64,000 nt of DNA from Agrostemma githago (GCA_958450325.1 OY288251.1:68031666-68095665), one strand, 5' to 3'; positions 1 through 12,607 are shown, counted from the stretch's first letter. Program-made: numbers and translations. Notes: a model not told the origin generated them from the letters alone.

Positions 1-22
1 ACCAGCTTACTTGTTTCTTCAG

Positions 23-42
23 AGAGAGAGAGAGAGAGAGAG
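23..42. repeat. (AG)n microsatellite
   Basis: About ten AG units. They are followed at 86-110 by a GGAAA pentanucleotide run and at 135-160 by GATG/GGT triplets. Purine-rich simple sequence like this is common in plant 5' leaders, but no adjoining coding exon is visible in the window. Confidence 0.85.
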
Positions 43-600
43 TGTTGAATGTTGAGGGAAGAAGGATTGAGGGAGGGGAGATGAAGAAAGGAAAGGAAAG
101 GAAAGGAAAGGGGGGAATTTTAGGTGGGAGATAGTGATGATGATGGTGGTGGTGGTGGGGCCTCACCTTGTCTGTTGTTCTGCCCACTTTTATTCATTTG
201 AACCCCAACACCATCTAACTCTTTTTTTGCTTTTTTTTTTCGAATACAATTTCTTGTAACCGATCAAATAGTTTAGATAAGACAGAAACTACGGTGACAA
301 ATGAATAACAAATGCTTTGTTTTTATTTATCAAATGAACAATGCTTAACCCGTGTTATAATCTTACGAAGAATATACCCGTCATAAGATAGATTTGTTGT
401 AATAAAATAAGAGTACTACTCATAATAAACAAGTGTGTAGTAATGGAATTGGAAGAGGAAGTGGGAATATTGTTATATTGGGTCTTCACCACTTGGATTG
501 CTTCCTTTGGTTGTCACTCCATAAATATCAAAATTGAAAACTCACTTCAATTCTAAAACCACGCCATAAAAGCTACATAGGAACGTTCTCTTATTAACTA

Positions 601-798
601 CTCCCTCCGTTCCAATGAATTGTTTGCCTTTCCTTTTGGCACCAAGGTTAAGGGATCCAATGAGAAAGTGACATGTGGAGCAAGACTCATGAGAATAGTC
701 AAATTGCATATAAATAACATTCCTAAAATAGAAAGGCAAACAATTCATTAAGACGCCTCAATATGGAATAGGCAAACAATTCATTGGAACGGAGGGAG
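601..798. mobile_element. Stowaway-type MITE
   Basis: The left end begins CTCCCTCCGTTCC and the right end is its reverse complement, GGAACGGAGGGAG. TA dinucleotides lie on both sides (599-600 and 799-800), the Tc1/mariner-Stowaway target duplication. The right arm carries two tandem copies of a 'ggcaaacaattcatt' module, so the terminal inverted repeat has been duplicated on that side. No coding capacity. A degraded relative lies at about 29625-29835. Confidence 0.9.
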
Positions 799-881
799 TA
801 TGTAATAAACGTAATCCTTTTATGATAAAGTGTAACATTTTATCACGAAGTATATGGTAGAGTGTGACATTTTATCACATA

Positions 882-1150
882 CTCCCTCCGTCCCAAAATG
901 ATTGTCCCATTTACTTTTGCACAATAATTAAGAAAATTGTGCAATGATTGGTATATAGGCAATTATGAATACCTTATAGGGAGATGTGTGAGGTGGTGTG
1001 AATTAATGGAATGACAAAATGATAAATATTTTGTCAGTAGGGTCAAAATTGTAAAAAAAGATAGACTAAAAAAGAAAGTTGAGAAATGAGAGAATCTTTA
1101 AGAACCTACCCAAAAAGGAATACGGGACAATCTTAGTGGGACGGAGGGAG
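882..1150. mobile_element. Stowaway-type MITE (second subfamily)
   Basis: The ends CTCCCTCCGTCCCA and TGGGACGGAGGGAG are inverted repeats flanked by TA (880-881, 1151-1152). The inner sequence differs from the 601-798 element, so this is a separate subfamily. About 269 bp, non-coding. Confidence 0.9.
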
Positions 1151-2140
1151 TAGTATAATACGAAGTCTTATACATGAAATATACTCCGTATATTGTATCT
1201 ATTTTTATTATTATTTCTGATAACATTGTTAAGTACGAGTAAATTTTAATTACAAGATGTGATGTCTTATCTACTCCCCTTGTAATGCGTATTTCTTAAT
1301 AGACACCCAAGTTGTTGCCAAATTCACTCGAATTAGATGAAAGAACTTGTTTTACTTGAATTGGAAATCACTACTCGTAATAAACTTGGATTTGTTGATC
1401 GACCAAACAATTTTTCAAATGGATTATATTTAATTCGTTATAACCAAGTAACGGATTTTCAAAGGCAAGACCAGCCGGAGTAGTAAAGTCTCTTCAATAT
1501 TTTTTCTAGGTCACCCCTATTTCCTCCACAAAAACGATCCCATGTCAAGAATTGAATAGATGAAAGGGAACAAAAGGTGGGAGAGTCCCGTGGGGGTGGG
1601 ATAGGGGATAGGGGATAAGAGTAGGAGTGTTGGGAGTGTGTCTCACGAGATGAATAGAGAAACAAGTGGGCCCCTCAACGCTCCACTCCAAACGACAACC
1701 CGACACAAGTGGGGCCCTGACGTCACTGCGCTCAAAGGACTTTGACACCTGCCTGCCTACTTTACTGCTTCAACCCCAACGTATCTTTCAAATTAAACAA
1801 ACCCCCTTTCCCTATTTCTTATCTCTATTCCTATTCGTTTGTTGAGTACTCGTACTTGAGTCAAGTGTCAACCAACAACCCCTCTCTTTTCATACCACTC
1901 CTCTACTTGATGGGTGACACACCGTCTCTTCTCGGTTTTTGGGTACGGTATCACATGCCTTCAAATTACACTTCGAAAATGGCTCAACCGATTCCAATTT
2001 GGGTCGAGTCAGCTTTGGATCAAGCCACTTTCATGTCTGAAAAATCAGGTTGATTTAGGGTCATGATAGGTTCGGGACATTTTCAGGTCTGTTGTTTACT
2101 CCGTACAATATTTTAGGGATATCGACTTGTTTGCTATAAT
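1151..2140. other. Gene-free stretch, unassigned
   Basis: No coding exon, RNA gene or repeat was recognised with confidence. A purine-rich GGGGATA tandem run sits near 1600-1620. A 103-codon forward reading frame at 1742-2053 has no recognisable domain and is probably chance. Promoter-like pyrimidine-rich sequence occurs at 1740-1900 but leads into no identifiable gene. Confidence 0.4.
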
Positions 2141-2709
2141 AACATCCAGGTTAATGTCGGGGTTAGGCCGAAAGAACCTCCTGATGGCTCAAATCGAAAG
2201 ATATAATACATGGTTTTCGGAGATCTGAGACCCTGAAACAAAACTTGTCAAAAAATCAACCGGTCTACTCATTAGGTTATATAACGCGTCCTCTAAATTT
2301 TTAAGTCCAATAAAGGAGAACTGAGAGTATCAGAAAATGATAAACTCGCTTACAGTAAAAGTCAAAAATTTGTGCACAATGGGCGTTTGTTATTTGAGGT
2401 TGAAATTGAACTAGAAAATCTTGAAGAGTTCGCGGAAACGTGGTAATTGAATCGGAAGAAAACGAGACGTTGCGCGGTAGGACCTTCTGTATGGCTCAAA
2501 TCGTAATGTGTAATACACAATATTCGGAGATTCGGGGCCTTGAAACAAAATTAATTGAAAATAGACTAGTCTACTTCCAAGGTCATACAACGTGTCCTCC
2601 CATATTTTTAGGATGATAGGAGTAGTAAAAAGAGTATCAGAAAGCGATAAACTTGTGTCTTCTAAAATTCGAAAACAAAACGTTGCCCTATAAGATCGAC
2701 AATAAGAGT
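2141..2709 (+). repeat. Satellite-like family III, about 1.8 monomers
   Basis: Two tandem units about 307 bp apart. The landmark 'atggctcaaatcg' occurs near 2184 and again near 2491, followed in both units by an 'aaacaaaa' stretch, a 'gtctact' stretch and a 'cgtcctc' stretch. The second unit gives way to family I at about 2710. The same family reappears in the same orientation at 15305-15700, so it brackets the whole cluster. Confidence 0.75.
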
Positions 2710-4135
2710 GTTTTCAACAACCGTTGGCCATTTTATGTTATACGGGCCCTAATTAGATGACTCGCAAAATATCTCACATTTTTCGAAAAATCATCTGGAA
2801 TAGGCGAATTTGAAGGTTATTATCCACGTTTTTCGGTCTGCTTTGGTCCGGAAAATAAATGTCTTCAAATTCTCACAGTAACTACTCCATACATTTTAGA
2901 TATGTCTGTTCGTTACCGAAGGTACATATTGTTTTAAAAAATAAACGTTTAAAAGACAATCAATTATCTTTCCAGCGACGTGTGATTATGGCGAAATCTT
3001 CGATATATATGCTCGAAACTGAACCATTTTTAAGTGTTTTAAAACAATTGTTGGTCATTTTATGTTATATGGGTCCGAATTAGATGTCTAGCAAAATATC
3101 TCACATTTTTTGAAAAATCATTTGAAACGGGCGAATTTAAAGGTTATTATCCACGTTTTTCGGCCCGATTTGGTCCGGAAAATAAATGTCTTCAAATCAC
3201 CACAGTAACTACTCCATAAATTTTAGATATGCCTGTTTGTAAACGAAGTAACATATTGTTTAAAAAAATACGTTTAAAAGACAATTGACTATCTTTCTAG
3301 TTATGTTGGATTATGGCAAAATATTCGATATATACGCTCAAAATTGAACCATTTTTTAGTGTTTTTAACAACCGTCGGTCATTTTAAGTTATACGGGCCC
3401 TAATTAGGTGTCAGACAAAATACCTAACATTTTTCGAAAAATCATCTAAAACGGGCGAATTTGAAGGTTATTATCAACGCTTTTCGACCCGATTTGGTCC
3501 GAAAAATAAATGTATTCAAATTCCCATAGTAACAACTCCATACATTTTAAATATGTCTGTTTTTAACCGAAGGTACATATTGTTTAAAAAATAAAACGTT
3601 TAAAAGACAATCGACTATCTTTCTAGTGACGTTGGATAATGGCGAAATATTCGATATATATATATATATATATATGCTCGAAATTGAACCTTTTTTGAGT
3701 GTTTTTAACAACCGTCGATCATTTTATGTCATACGGGTCCTAAGTCCATGGCTCGCAAAATATCTAACATTTTTCGAAAATTATCAGAAACGGGTGAATT
3801 TGAAGATTATTATCCACGTTTTTCGGCCCGATTTGGTCTGGAAAATAAATGTCTTCAAATTCTCACAGTAACTACTCCATACATTTTAGATATGTCTGTT
3901 AGTAACCGAAGTTACATATTGTTTAAAAAAAATAAACGTTTAATAGACAATCGACTATTTTTCTAGTGACGTTGGATTATGGCGAAATATTCGATATATA
4001 TGCTCGAAACTGAACCATTTTTTAGTGTTTTTAACAACCGTCGGTCATTTTATGTTATACGGGTCCTAATTAGATGGCTCGCAAAAGATCTCACATTTCT
4101 CAAGAAATCATCTGAAACGGGCGAATATGAAGGTT
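2710..4135 (+). repeat. 327-bp tandem repeat family I, block A
   Basis: Direct tandem monomers. The landmark 'aggttattatccacg' begins at about 2814, 3141, 3465, 3804 and 4132, giving spacings near 327 (339 where an internal TA run at 3652-3675 has expanded). Each unit carries the same ordered blocks: the 'ggttattatccacg' block, a 'ttttcggcccgatttgg' block, an 'actccatacatttta' block, 'agacaatcgactatc', 'ttggattatggcgaaa' and 'ttaacaaccgtcgg'. The block is cut at 4135 by a LINE insertion and resumes at 6169. Confidence 0.9.
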
Positions 4136-6168
4136 TTTTTTTGGTAAAGGGTAAGTATATATATGTGTGTGGAAAAAAATTACAAAAAATGACTACATCA
4201 GCTTATGTAGCCATCTAGCGTCTTTTGCAAGAATCGAGTATTTAATCTTACACATAATTCTATTTTGAACATCTAATTTAATCCTCTGAAAGACACAATT
4301 AGGTTGTTACATTAATCCATCAATTCTGCACACATTCCTTTGTCTCCAAATATGGTAAATCGCCGCGTTAATCATAGCCCGAAGAATGTTGCATTGAAGC
4401 TTTGATCCTCTCAATTTACACGCCCAAACGAGTCCCCCACTCCTCGGAATACGTTTTCGTGCCCAATCATCCAATAAACCAATGACCCGAGAGCTCCACG
4501 AACAATCGAAAAACAAATGCTCTAAGCTCTCCTCTTCCTCCTCACACAGATAACATCGATCAGAGTCAGCGACCCCAATCCTTAAGAGTTTCTTCCTCGT
4601 GTTTAAAGCTCCCCTAAACACGAGCCAAGCAATGAAGCTATGTTTCGGGATACTCCAAGCACTCCACACGAGACGGGCCCACTGAACCTTCGGTCTCAGA
4701 GTCCGAATTTCCTGATAGGCTCTCGCAATAGAATAATGGGTACACGACCCATGCCACACTCCATTAGCAAACATGCTCTTGATCTTCTCCTTAGCCTGGC
4801 AAATTTTCCTCCACGCCCAAGTGGCCTCGGTGTTCGGCTGATATTCACTCCAGTTGGCTCCCTTCAGATAGATGCTATTAACCCACCGTACCCATAAACG
4901 ATCCGGTTGATCAAACACCCACGAAGCGAGTTTCGCTACCGCTACCTCATTCCAAATATACAAGTCACGAATGCCTAGTCCTCCCTCCTCCTTAGAGCAA
5001 CAAATTTTCTCCCAACTCACTAATGCTCGATTCGTCCCTTCCACTCCGCCCTCCCACAAGAAATTGCGACATAATGAATTAATACGAGCCACAATATATT
5101 TCGGGATAATGAAAACCATAGCCCAATAATTGTGCAGCTGAGATAAAACAGCCTGCACCAGGGTCAGCCTGCCAGCATACGATAGCTTACGAGCACCAAT
5201 ACTAGATATTCTCGAGATAATACGGGCCACTAATTTTTCGCAGTCAGTTTTACCTAATCTGGTACTTTGAATAGGTAGTCCAAGATACCGAAAAGGTAAA
5301 CGTACCTTCTACACAGCCTGAAAACTGCAAAATAGCTGCTTTCCTATCTGCATCCATACCCGCAAAATAGGCATGTGACTTGCCAGTGCTAATACTCAAC
5401 CCCGAGGCTCGGCTAAAAGTGGCAAAGGCCCTCCATAAAAACTCCATCGATTCCGTCTCCCCTTTGCAAAAAAGGAGAAGATCATCAGCAAAAAGTAAAT
5501 GGGTAAGCTTCATCGGGGCACATTTTGGATGATATTTAAACTTCCTATCCATCTCGCCATGAGACAAAATTCGGGAAAAATACTCCATGCATATCGTGAA
5601 AAATAAAGGAGACATAGGATCTCCCTGTCTCAATCCATGTTTTCCTTGAAAAAAACCAAAATTGTCCCCATTAGCACAAAGTGAATACGAGACGGTCTGA
5701 ACACATTCCATGACCAACCGGCGAAAGTGATATGGGAAATTAAGAGCTCGGAGCATTTGGTCGACAAAACACCACTCCACGCTGTCATAAGCCTTATGAA
5801 TGTCGACTTTAAACAGGCATCGAGGTGAAATACGACCCCTCTAATACATACGGACTAAATCCTGACAAATCAGGACATTCTCAACAATGCTTCGCCCCTC
5901 AATAAAACCTCCTTGCGTAGGAGATATTATTTCAGGTAGAACTTTAGCTAATCTTGAGCAAATGATCTTCGCAATACACTTGTACAAGACATTGCAACAA
6001 GCAATCGGCCGGAACTCCTTCACAGTCTGAGGTCTATTCACCTTCGGAATCAGAACAATATTAGCACAATTTAATTGTTTTAATAGCTTACCTGAGATAA
6101 AGAAATCTTGGATAGCTATAACAATATCATCTCCAATTACGTCCCAAGAATCAATAAAGAATTGTTTT
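4136..6168 (-). mobile_element. 5'-truncated L1-type LINE (RT and zf-RVT), degenerate
   Basis: Reverse-strand non-LTR retroelement remnant. Pieces at 5841-6041, 5250-5780 and 4307-5230 encode, in order, the start of the reverse transcriptase, the RT palm with the QGDPMSPL and FADDLLLF catalytic-region motifs, and the C-terminal part ending in a zf-RVT-like Cys/His segment (CYLCEEEEESLEHLFFDC). The pieces are separated by an in-frame stop near 5840 and a frameshift near 5250. The 3' end carries a short A-tail, seen as a T-run at 4134-4142. An exact 12-bp target duplication AATATGAAGGTT lies at 4124-4135 and 6169-6180. The endonuclease domain and ORF1 are absent, as expected for 5' truncation. 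It is not functional. Confidence 0.93.
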
Positions 6169-6658
6169 AATATGAAGGTTATTATCTACGTTTTTCGGCT
6201 CGATTTGGTTTGAAAAATAAACTTTTTCAAATTCCCACAGTAACTACTCTACACATTTTAGATATGTTTGTTTGTAACTGAAGGTACATATTGTTTAAAA
6301 AATACACGTTTAAACACACAATCGACTATCTTTCTAGTGACGTTGGATAATGACGAAATTTTCGATATATATGTTCGAAACTGAACCATTTTTGAATATT
6401 TTTAACAACCGTTGGTCCTTTATGTTATACGGGTCCTACTTAGATGGCTCGCAAAATATCTCACATTTTTCAAAAATTCATCTGAAACGGGGGAATTTGA
6501 AGGTTATTATCTACGTTTTTCGGCCCGAAAAATAAATGTCTTCAAGTTTCCACTGTAACTACTCCATACATTTTAGATATGTTTGTTTGACTATTTGTAA
6601 CCGAAGGTACATATTGTTTTAGAAAATAAACGTTTAAAAGACAATCAACTATCTTTAT
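6169..6658 (+). repeat. 327-bp family I, block B
   Basis: The same monomers as block A resume immediately after the LINE target duplication, with 'aggttattat' landmarks at 6176 and 6501. The block is interrupted at 6659 by a small MITE and then continues to about 6872 with an internal deletion. Confidence 0.9.
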
Positions 6659-6802
6659 CACAAATTCTTGTATGAGACGGTCTTACGATAAATTTATCGT
6701 GAGACCTCTCACATCCACGGTGGTTACTCTTATTATTATTTTATTTCTATTAGTATGTCTCACATTATCTTAACATGAGACAGTCTTACAAGAGACTTGC
6801 TG
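6659..6802. mobile_element. MULE-type MITE, 144 bp
   Basis: The ends are imperfect inverted repeats of a CACAAATTCTTGTATGAGAC-type sequence. The exact 10-bp duplication CTATCTTTAT flanks it at 6649-6658 and 6803-6812, a length typical of Mutator-like insertions (9-10 bp). A related element with the same 'tgagacggtctcaca' palindrome lies near 31580-31740. Confidence 0.8.
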
Positions 6803-6872
6803 CTATCTTTATAGTGAACTAAACCATTTTTTAGAGTTCTTAACAACCGTGGTCTTTTATATTATACGGGTT
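6803..6872 (+). repeat. Family I fragment
   Basis: A short stretch of the 327-bp monomer between the MITE and the second LINE. It has lost the roughly 40-bp segment between 'agtga' and 'actaaacc' that contains the monomer ATG. Confidence 0.75.
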
Positions 6873-8992
6873 CGTAAATATAAAAGATGCCTCCAAACAT
6901 GATAAATCATGGCATTGAACATAGCACGAATGATGTTGCATTGCAACTTCGATCCCCGCATCTTGCTCGCCCAAATCAGGGTATTGGTACTCGGTATATG
7001 CTTCTTCACCCAAGCACTCGGCATATCCACAATCTGAGAGCTTCACCCACACTCAAAGAAAAGGTGTTCCAAGCTCTCTTCTTGAGCTTCACATAAATAA
7101 CAACGGTCTGATTCAGCCACTCCAAACCTCAACAATTTTATCCTAGTGTTTAAAGCCCCCCTAAACACATGTCAAGAAATAAAGTTGTGTTTAGGGAAAC
7201 TTCAACCACTCCACACGAGGCGAGCCCAAGGAACCTTCGGCTTGTGAGTCCGAATGTCCTCGTAACCCCCCGAGATCGCATAGTGACAACATGATCCATG
7301 CCAGAGTCCATTCACATTCAAATGCTTAATTTTGTCCTTAGCCTGACAGATCTTCCGCCATGCCCAAGTGACATCGGTGTTGGGTTGGTAACCGTGCCAA
7401 TCATGCCCCTTCAGATAAATGATATTCACCCACCGAACTCATAAACGGTCCGGCTGGTCAAACACCCAAGAAGCCAGTTTTGCCACAGCAGCCTGATTCC
7501 AAGAATACAAGTCTCTCAGCCCCAAACCCACTTCCAATTTAGGACAACGGATTTTCTCCAACTCATTAAAGCCCGGTTATTCCCATCCACACCACCATTC
7601 CAAAGGAAATTACGGCATAAAGAAATAATTCTGGTCATAATATAAGTCGGGATAATAAAAACCATTGCCCAATAATTATGCAGCTGAGACAGCACAGCCT
7701 GGACCAAGGTCAGCCTACCCGAATAGGATAACTTTCGAGCGCCAATACTAGATATTCTCGAGCTAATTCGGGCAATTAAACTCTCACAATCAATTTTACC
7801 TAGACGAGTACTTTGGATAGGAAGTCCAAGGTAACGAAAAGGCATCGTACCTTCCACACAGCCTGAAAATTGGAGTATAGCAGCTTTCTTATCTTCATCG
7901 ACCCCAGCAAAATAAGCATGAGATTTACCCATGCTTATATTCAGCCCCGAGGCCCTGCTAAACATAGCAAAAGCCCTCCACAAGAATTCCATCGATTCAA
8001 TCTCCCCTTTGCAAAAGAGAAGCAGATCATCAGCGAACATCAGATGTGTGAGCTTCATCGGGCCACATTTTGGGTGGTATTTAAAATTTTTATCAATCTT
8101 GCCATGGGTCAAAATACGAGAAAAATACTCCATACAAATTGTAAAGAGCAATGTCGACATCGGATCACCCTGCCTCAAACCTCTCTTCCCACGGAAATAA
8201 CCGAAGTTATCACCATTAGCACACAGGGAGTACGAGACTGATGTAACACACTCCATGATTAGGCGACGAAAATGCTCAGGGAAATCTAATGCTCTCAACA
8301 TTTGCTCTACAAAACTCCATTCCACACTATCATAGGCCTTGTGAATATCAACCTTGAAAAGGCATCGAGGAGAAACACGCCCCCTCCTGTACATCTTTAC
8401 TAGATCTTGGCATATCAGTACATTTTCCACAATACTACGGCCCTCAATAAATCTATCCTGGGTTGGCGAAATTATTTGGGGAAGAACCTTGGCCAATCTT
8501 GAACAAATTATTTTAGCAATACATTTGTAAACAACATTACAACACGCAATAGGCCGAAATTCTTTCACAGACTGAGGTCTGCTCACTTTCGGAATCAAGG
8601 TAATGATAGCACAGTTCAGCTGTTTCAGAAGCTTAACAGACTTAAAGAAATCTTGTATAGCACTGATCACGTCACCTCCAATAATATCCCAAGAGTCAAT
8701 CAAAAATTGGCTAGAGAAACCGTCCAGACCCGGCGCCTTATCTCGAGGAATTGAATGAAGCGCCTGCTTTATCTCCGTCTCGGTGACACTCGCATTGAGC
8801 CACTCTTTATGTTCCTCGGTACATAATTTTCCTTTCCGAACTATGCCAAGTTTGATGGGTTCGACGTTTCTCGATTCTCCCAAAAGTGTGAGCATTCTTC
8901 AATCTCCTCCTTGCTCGAACATTCTTGCCCATCTGCATCGCAAATTTTAGAAATAACATTATGAGCTCGGCGTGCTCTCAATAAATATCCGA
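6873..8992 (-). mobile_element. L1-type LINE remnant, truncated at both ends
   Basis: A second copy of the same LINE family as 4136-6168. The main piece, 7516-8895, reads from the linker before the RT (APGLDGFSSQFL) through QGDPMSTL and FADDLLLF to the post-RT region. The piece at 7202-7429 continues the C-terminal part after an in-frame stop. Upstream, 8890-8990 encodes the RARRAHNVISKI linker that normally joins endonuclease to RT, so truncation falls just after the endonuclease. Compared with the first copy, the 3' tail is missing. No target duplication is found: the flanking monomer resumes about 60 bp further on. Confidence 0.9.
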
Positions 8993-10489
8993 TTTTGAAT
9001 GTTATTATCCACGTTTTTCGGCCCGATTTGATTTGGAAAATAAATGTCTTCACATTCTCTCAGTAACTATTCCATACATTTTAGATATGTTTATTTGTAA
9101 CCGAAGGTACATATTGTTTTAAAAAATAAACGTATACATGACAATCGCCTATCTTTCTAGCGACGTTGGATTATGGCGAAATCTTCGATATATATGCTCG
9201 AAATTGAACCATTTTTGAGTTTTTTATCAACCTTCGCTCATTTTTTGTTATATGGGTCTTAATTAGATGGCTTGTAAAATATCTAACATTTTCCGAAAAA
9301 TCATCTTAAACAGGCGAATTTGAATGTTATTATCCACGTTTTTCGGCCCGATTTGATCCGAAAAATAAATGTCTTAAAATTCCCACGGTAACTACTCCAT
9401 ACATTTTATATATGTCTGTTTGTAACCGAAGGTACATATTGTTCATAAAAAATAAACGTTTAAAAGACAATCGACTATCTTTCTAGTGACGTTGGATTAT
9501 GGCGAAATCTTCGATATATATGTTTGAAACTGAACCATTTTTGAGAGTTTTTAACAACCGTCGGTCTTTTATGTTATACGGGTCCTAATTAGATTATTCG
9601 CAAAATATCTCATTTTTTTCGAAAAATCATCTGAAACGGGCGAATTTGAAGGTTATTATCCACGTTTTTCTCCCCGATTTGGTCCGGAAAATAAATGTCT
9701 TCAAATTTCCTCACTAACTACTCCATTCATTTTAAATATGTATGTTTGCAACCGAAGGTACATATTGTCTAAAAAAAACAAACGTTTAAAAGGCAATCGA
9801 CTATCTTTCTAGTGATGTTGGATTATGGCGAAATCTTCGATATATATGTTCGAAACTGAACCATTTTTGAGAGTTTTTAACAACCGTCGGTCTTTTATGT
9901 TATACGGGTCCTAATTAGATGGTTCGCAAAATATCTCCTTTTTTTGGAAAATCCTTTGTAACGGGCGAATTTGAAGGTTATTATCCACGTTTTTCGCCCC
10001 GATTTGGTCCGGAAAATAAATGTCTTCAAATTCCCTCACTAACTACTCCATACATTTTAGATACGTCTGTTTGTAACCGAAGGTACATATTGTTTTAAAA
10101 AATTATCATTTGAAAGACAATCGACAATCGACAATCTTTCTAGTGACGTTGGATTATGGCAAAATTTTCGATATATATGCACGAAACTGAATCACTTTTT
10201 ACTTTTTTTTAACAATCGTCGGTCATTTTATGTTATACGGGTCCTAATTAGATGGCTCACAAAAGGTCTTACATTTTTCGAAAAATCATCTGGAATGGGC
10301 GAATTTGAAGGTTATATCCACGTTTTTCGACCCAGTTTAATCCGAAGAATAAATGTCTTTTAATTTTCACAGTAACTACTCCATACATTTTAGATATGTC
10401 TGTTAGTAACTGAAGGTACATATTGTTTAAAAAAACACATTTAAAAGACAATCGAATATCTTTTTAGTAACGTTGGATTATGGCAAAAT

Positions 10490-10490
<1 letters not shown>
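8993..10490 (+). repeat. 327-bp family I, block C
   Basis: Tandem monomers with the 'aggttattatcc' landmark near 8997, 9324, 9650, 9975 and 10309 (spacings 325-334). The units here are the most regular in the cluster and can serve as the consensus. The last unit runs into a TA expansion at its 'cgatatatatgctcg' site. Confidence 0.9.

Positions 10491-10565
<75 letters not shown>
10491..10565. repeat. (TA)n microsatellite, about 37 units
   Basis: An uninterrupted TA run that replaces the short 'atatatat' normally present inside every family I monomer. It borders the TIR transposon on the left. A shorter TA run at 12587-12608 borders it on the right. Confidence 0.95.
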
Positions 10566-10568
<3 letters not shown>

Positions 10569-12563
10569 TAAGGCTCTTATGAGTCCTTTACTCTATATGA
10601 GTCCCTAAGTTCTCATCTCATCCATTGGATGAGATGAGAATGGATGGACGAGATGCTTCCAATTATTTGCATTAAAAAAAAAAAGATTACGTTCCTAAAA
10701 TAGGTCCCATGATTTTAGGAAACAATAACCCATGATTACGTTCATTCATCATTCAGTCATTCACCTTGCAAAATTCATCAAAACCTTAAAAAAAAAAAAA
10801 AAAAACTTCCATCATCACGTTCCGTCATTCATTCAATCAAATCTGGGTTCAAAATCCCGTTACTATGGATTCAATGAGCGCGACATCATCATCAACTGTT
10901 GAAAAGCAATTGATTGAGTATAACAATGGTGAGTTTTGATATTTCTTTCACGTTTTGCTTCAATTATAATTCGGCGATCGACTAACAAAAATTAAATTTC
11001 TTTCACGTCGCTTTGGCTTCGTTTTTTATGTCAATTTTCATGTTAATATTGTTTTCATTGTCATCTCATTCATCATAGATTCATATTGATGGTTAATTGA
11101 TATTCATGTCGATTTGGCTTCCCTTTTTACATCAATTTTTATGTTGATATTGTTTTTTCATTCATCATAGATTCATAGTGATGGTTAATTGATATTGATT
11201 CCATAGTTTTATGTTTGTTATTTGGGTTTTCAATGAGGTCCACTGATAATATTGTTTTGTTTTCTATGAACGCAGTCACGATGTTGAAGTAACATACGCT
11301 CTACATTACAGTAACACTCCATTGCAATTACAGTAACACACTGAACATTACGAAACAGTTTTTGATGATGATGTTAGAGTAACGTACTTCACCAGTTAGA
11401 TTAACACAATGTAAGAGTTGAAGTAACACATTGGCTGCATGGGCGTAACGCATATGTATTAACGTTACAGTAACACTTAATTGCAATTACAGTAACACAC
11501 TGAACGTTGAGAAACAGTTTTTGATGATGATGTTAGAGTAACGTACTTTACCAGTTAGAGTAACACAACGTAAGAGTTGAAGTAACACATTGGCTGCATG
11601 GGAGTAACACGTTGTTTAATTTTGTGCAGGTGATATTGGAAGTGATGCGAATGCACAAGACAACACTGATAAAGGTGGATGAGGATGAGGAGGATGAAGT
11701 TGATGACGACGACGAAAATGAGGAAACTGAGGAAGACACTGAAGAAAATAAGGAGGAACATGTGTTTTGAGAATACTTGTGTTTTTGGTCATGATAATTT
11801 TTTTTTTTTTTTTGTTTACAAGAATAACTGATTTTGTACACATTTTTTACAAGTAGCGTTGTGCTACGTAGCAATTAACTCTATATTTTATTTAATACAT
11901 GTGCATTTGGTTAGAGTAACATCTTTGTTCTATTGGAGTAACACCTTTCGTCAGTTAGAGTAACAGACATAATGCATTAAAGTAACTGAGAACTGCAGCG
12001 TTTAAACAAATGATTACCAAAGTAATTGATGATAACTTGGATTGGAACCATTCATTACCAAATTAACGATTGTCGTTCTTTAAAGAACGATATATAATGC
12101 GTCAGAGTAATTACTGATAATAACATTGTTTAACCATGAGACAAAGAATAACACCATTAATTACTTGGAGTAACATCATTTTTTAATTAAAGTAACACTT
12201 ATAATACGTCAATGTAACACGGGTGTGTAGCCTTGCTTGAGTTGAAGATGAAAGAATGAGCGGGTGTGTGTTTTGAAAGAAATTAGAAGTCGAGAGATTG
12301 AGTTTGGGATGATGAAGATGAAGAGTTTTAGTTAGGCGGGTGAGTTTGAATGAAAAAATTGAATGTGATGAAACATAATCAAGTAAGTTAGGTGGTTGGA
12401 GATAATTAAGGGAGGAGAGAGGATTTTATTATATTTTTTCCAAAATATGTTATATATTACCTTAATTACTAGACTCAATCACCACCATCCATCTCATCTA
12501 AATCAATGGCTCTAAATAGGACTTATGGACTCAAAAAGAAAAAAAGGACTCACTTGATCTTTA

Positions 12564-12567
<4 letters not shown>
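10565..12567 (+). mobile_element. 2-kb TIR DNA transposon inserted in the satellite
   Basis: The terminal inverted repeats match over about 50 bp: the left end reads AGAGTAAGGCTC..TGAGTCCTTT..TATGAGTCCC, and the right end is its reverse complement (GGACTTATGGACTC..GGACTCACTTGATC..TTACTCT). The element sits in the TA run of a family I monomer, so a target duplication cannot be resolved. Inside are a small two-exon coding remnant, many AGTAACAC words, and an imperfect 159-bp tandem duplication (units near 11309 and 11468). The superfamily is uncertain; Mutator-like or PIF-like are possible. No full transposase was seen. Confidence 0.75.
10865..11690 (+). pseudogene. Short two-exon coding remnant inside the TIR element
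   Basis: Exon 1 starts ATGGATTCAATGAGC at 10865 and reads MDSMSATSSSTVEKQLIEY before a GGTGAGT donor near 10928. A TTTGTGCAG acceptor at about 11630 joins in frame to GDIGSDANAQDNTDKGG and then a stop. An acidic Glu/Asp-rich stretch follows in a shifted frame (11690-11769), suggesting a frameshift in what was a longer product. It could be the N-terminus of a transposase or captured host sequence. No domain was recognised. Confidence 0.4.

Positions 12568-12607
<40 letters not shown>

Noticed and set aside
1742..2053. 103-codon forward reading frame
   Set aside because: No recognisable domain, motif or splice continuation. Composition is like the surrounding intergenic DNA.
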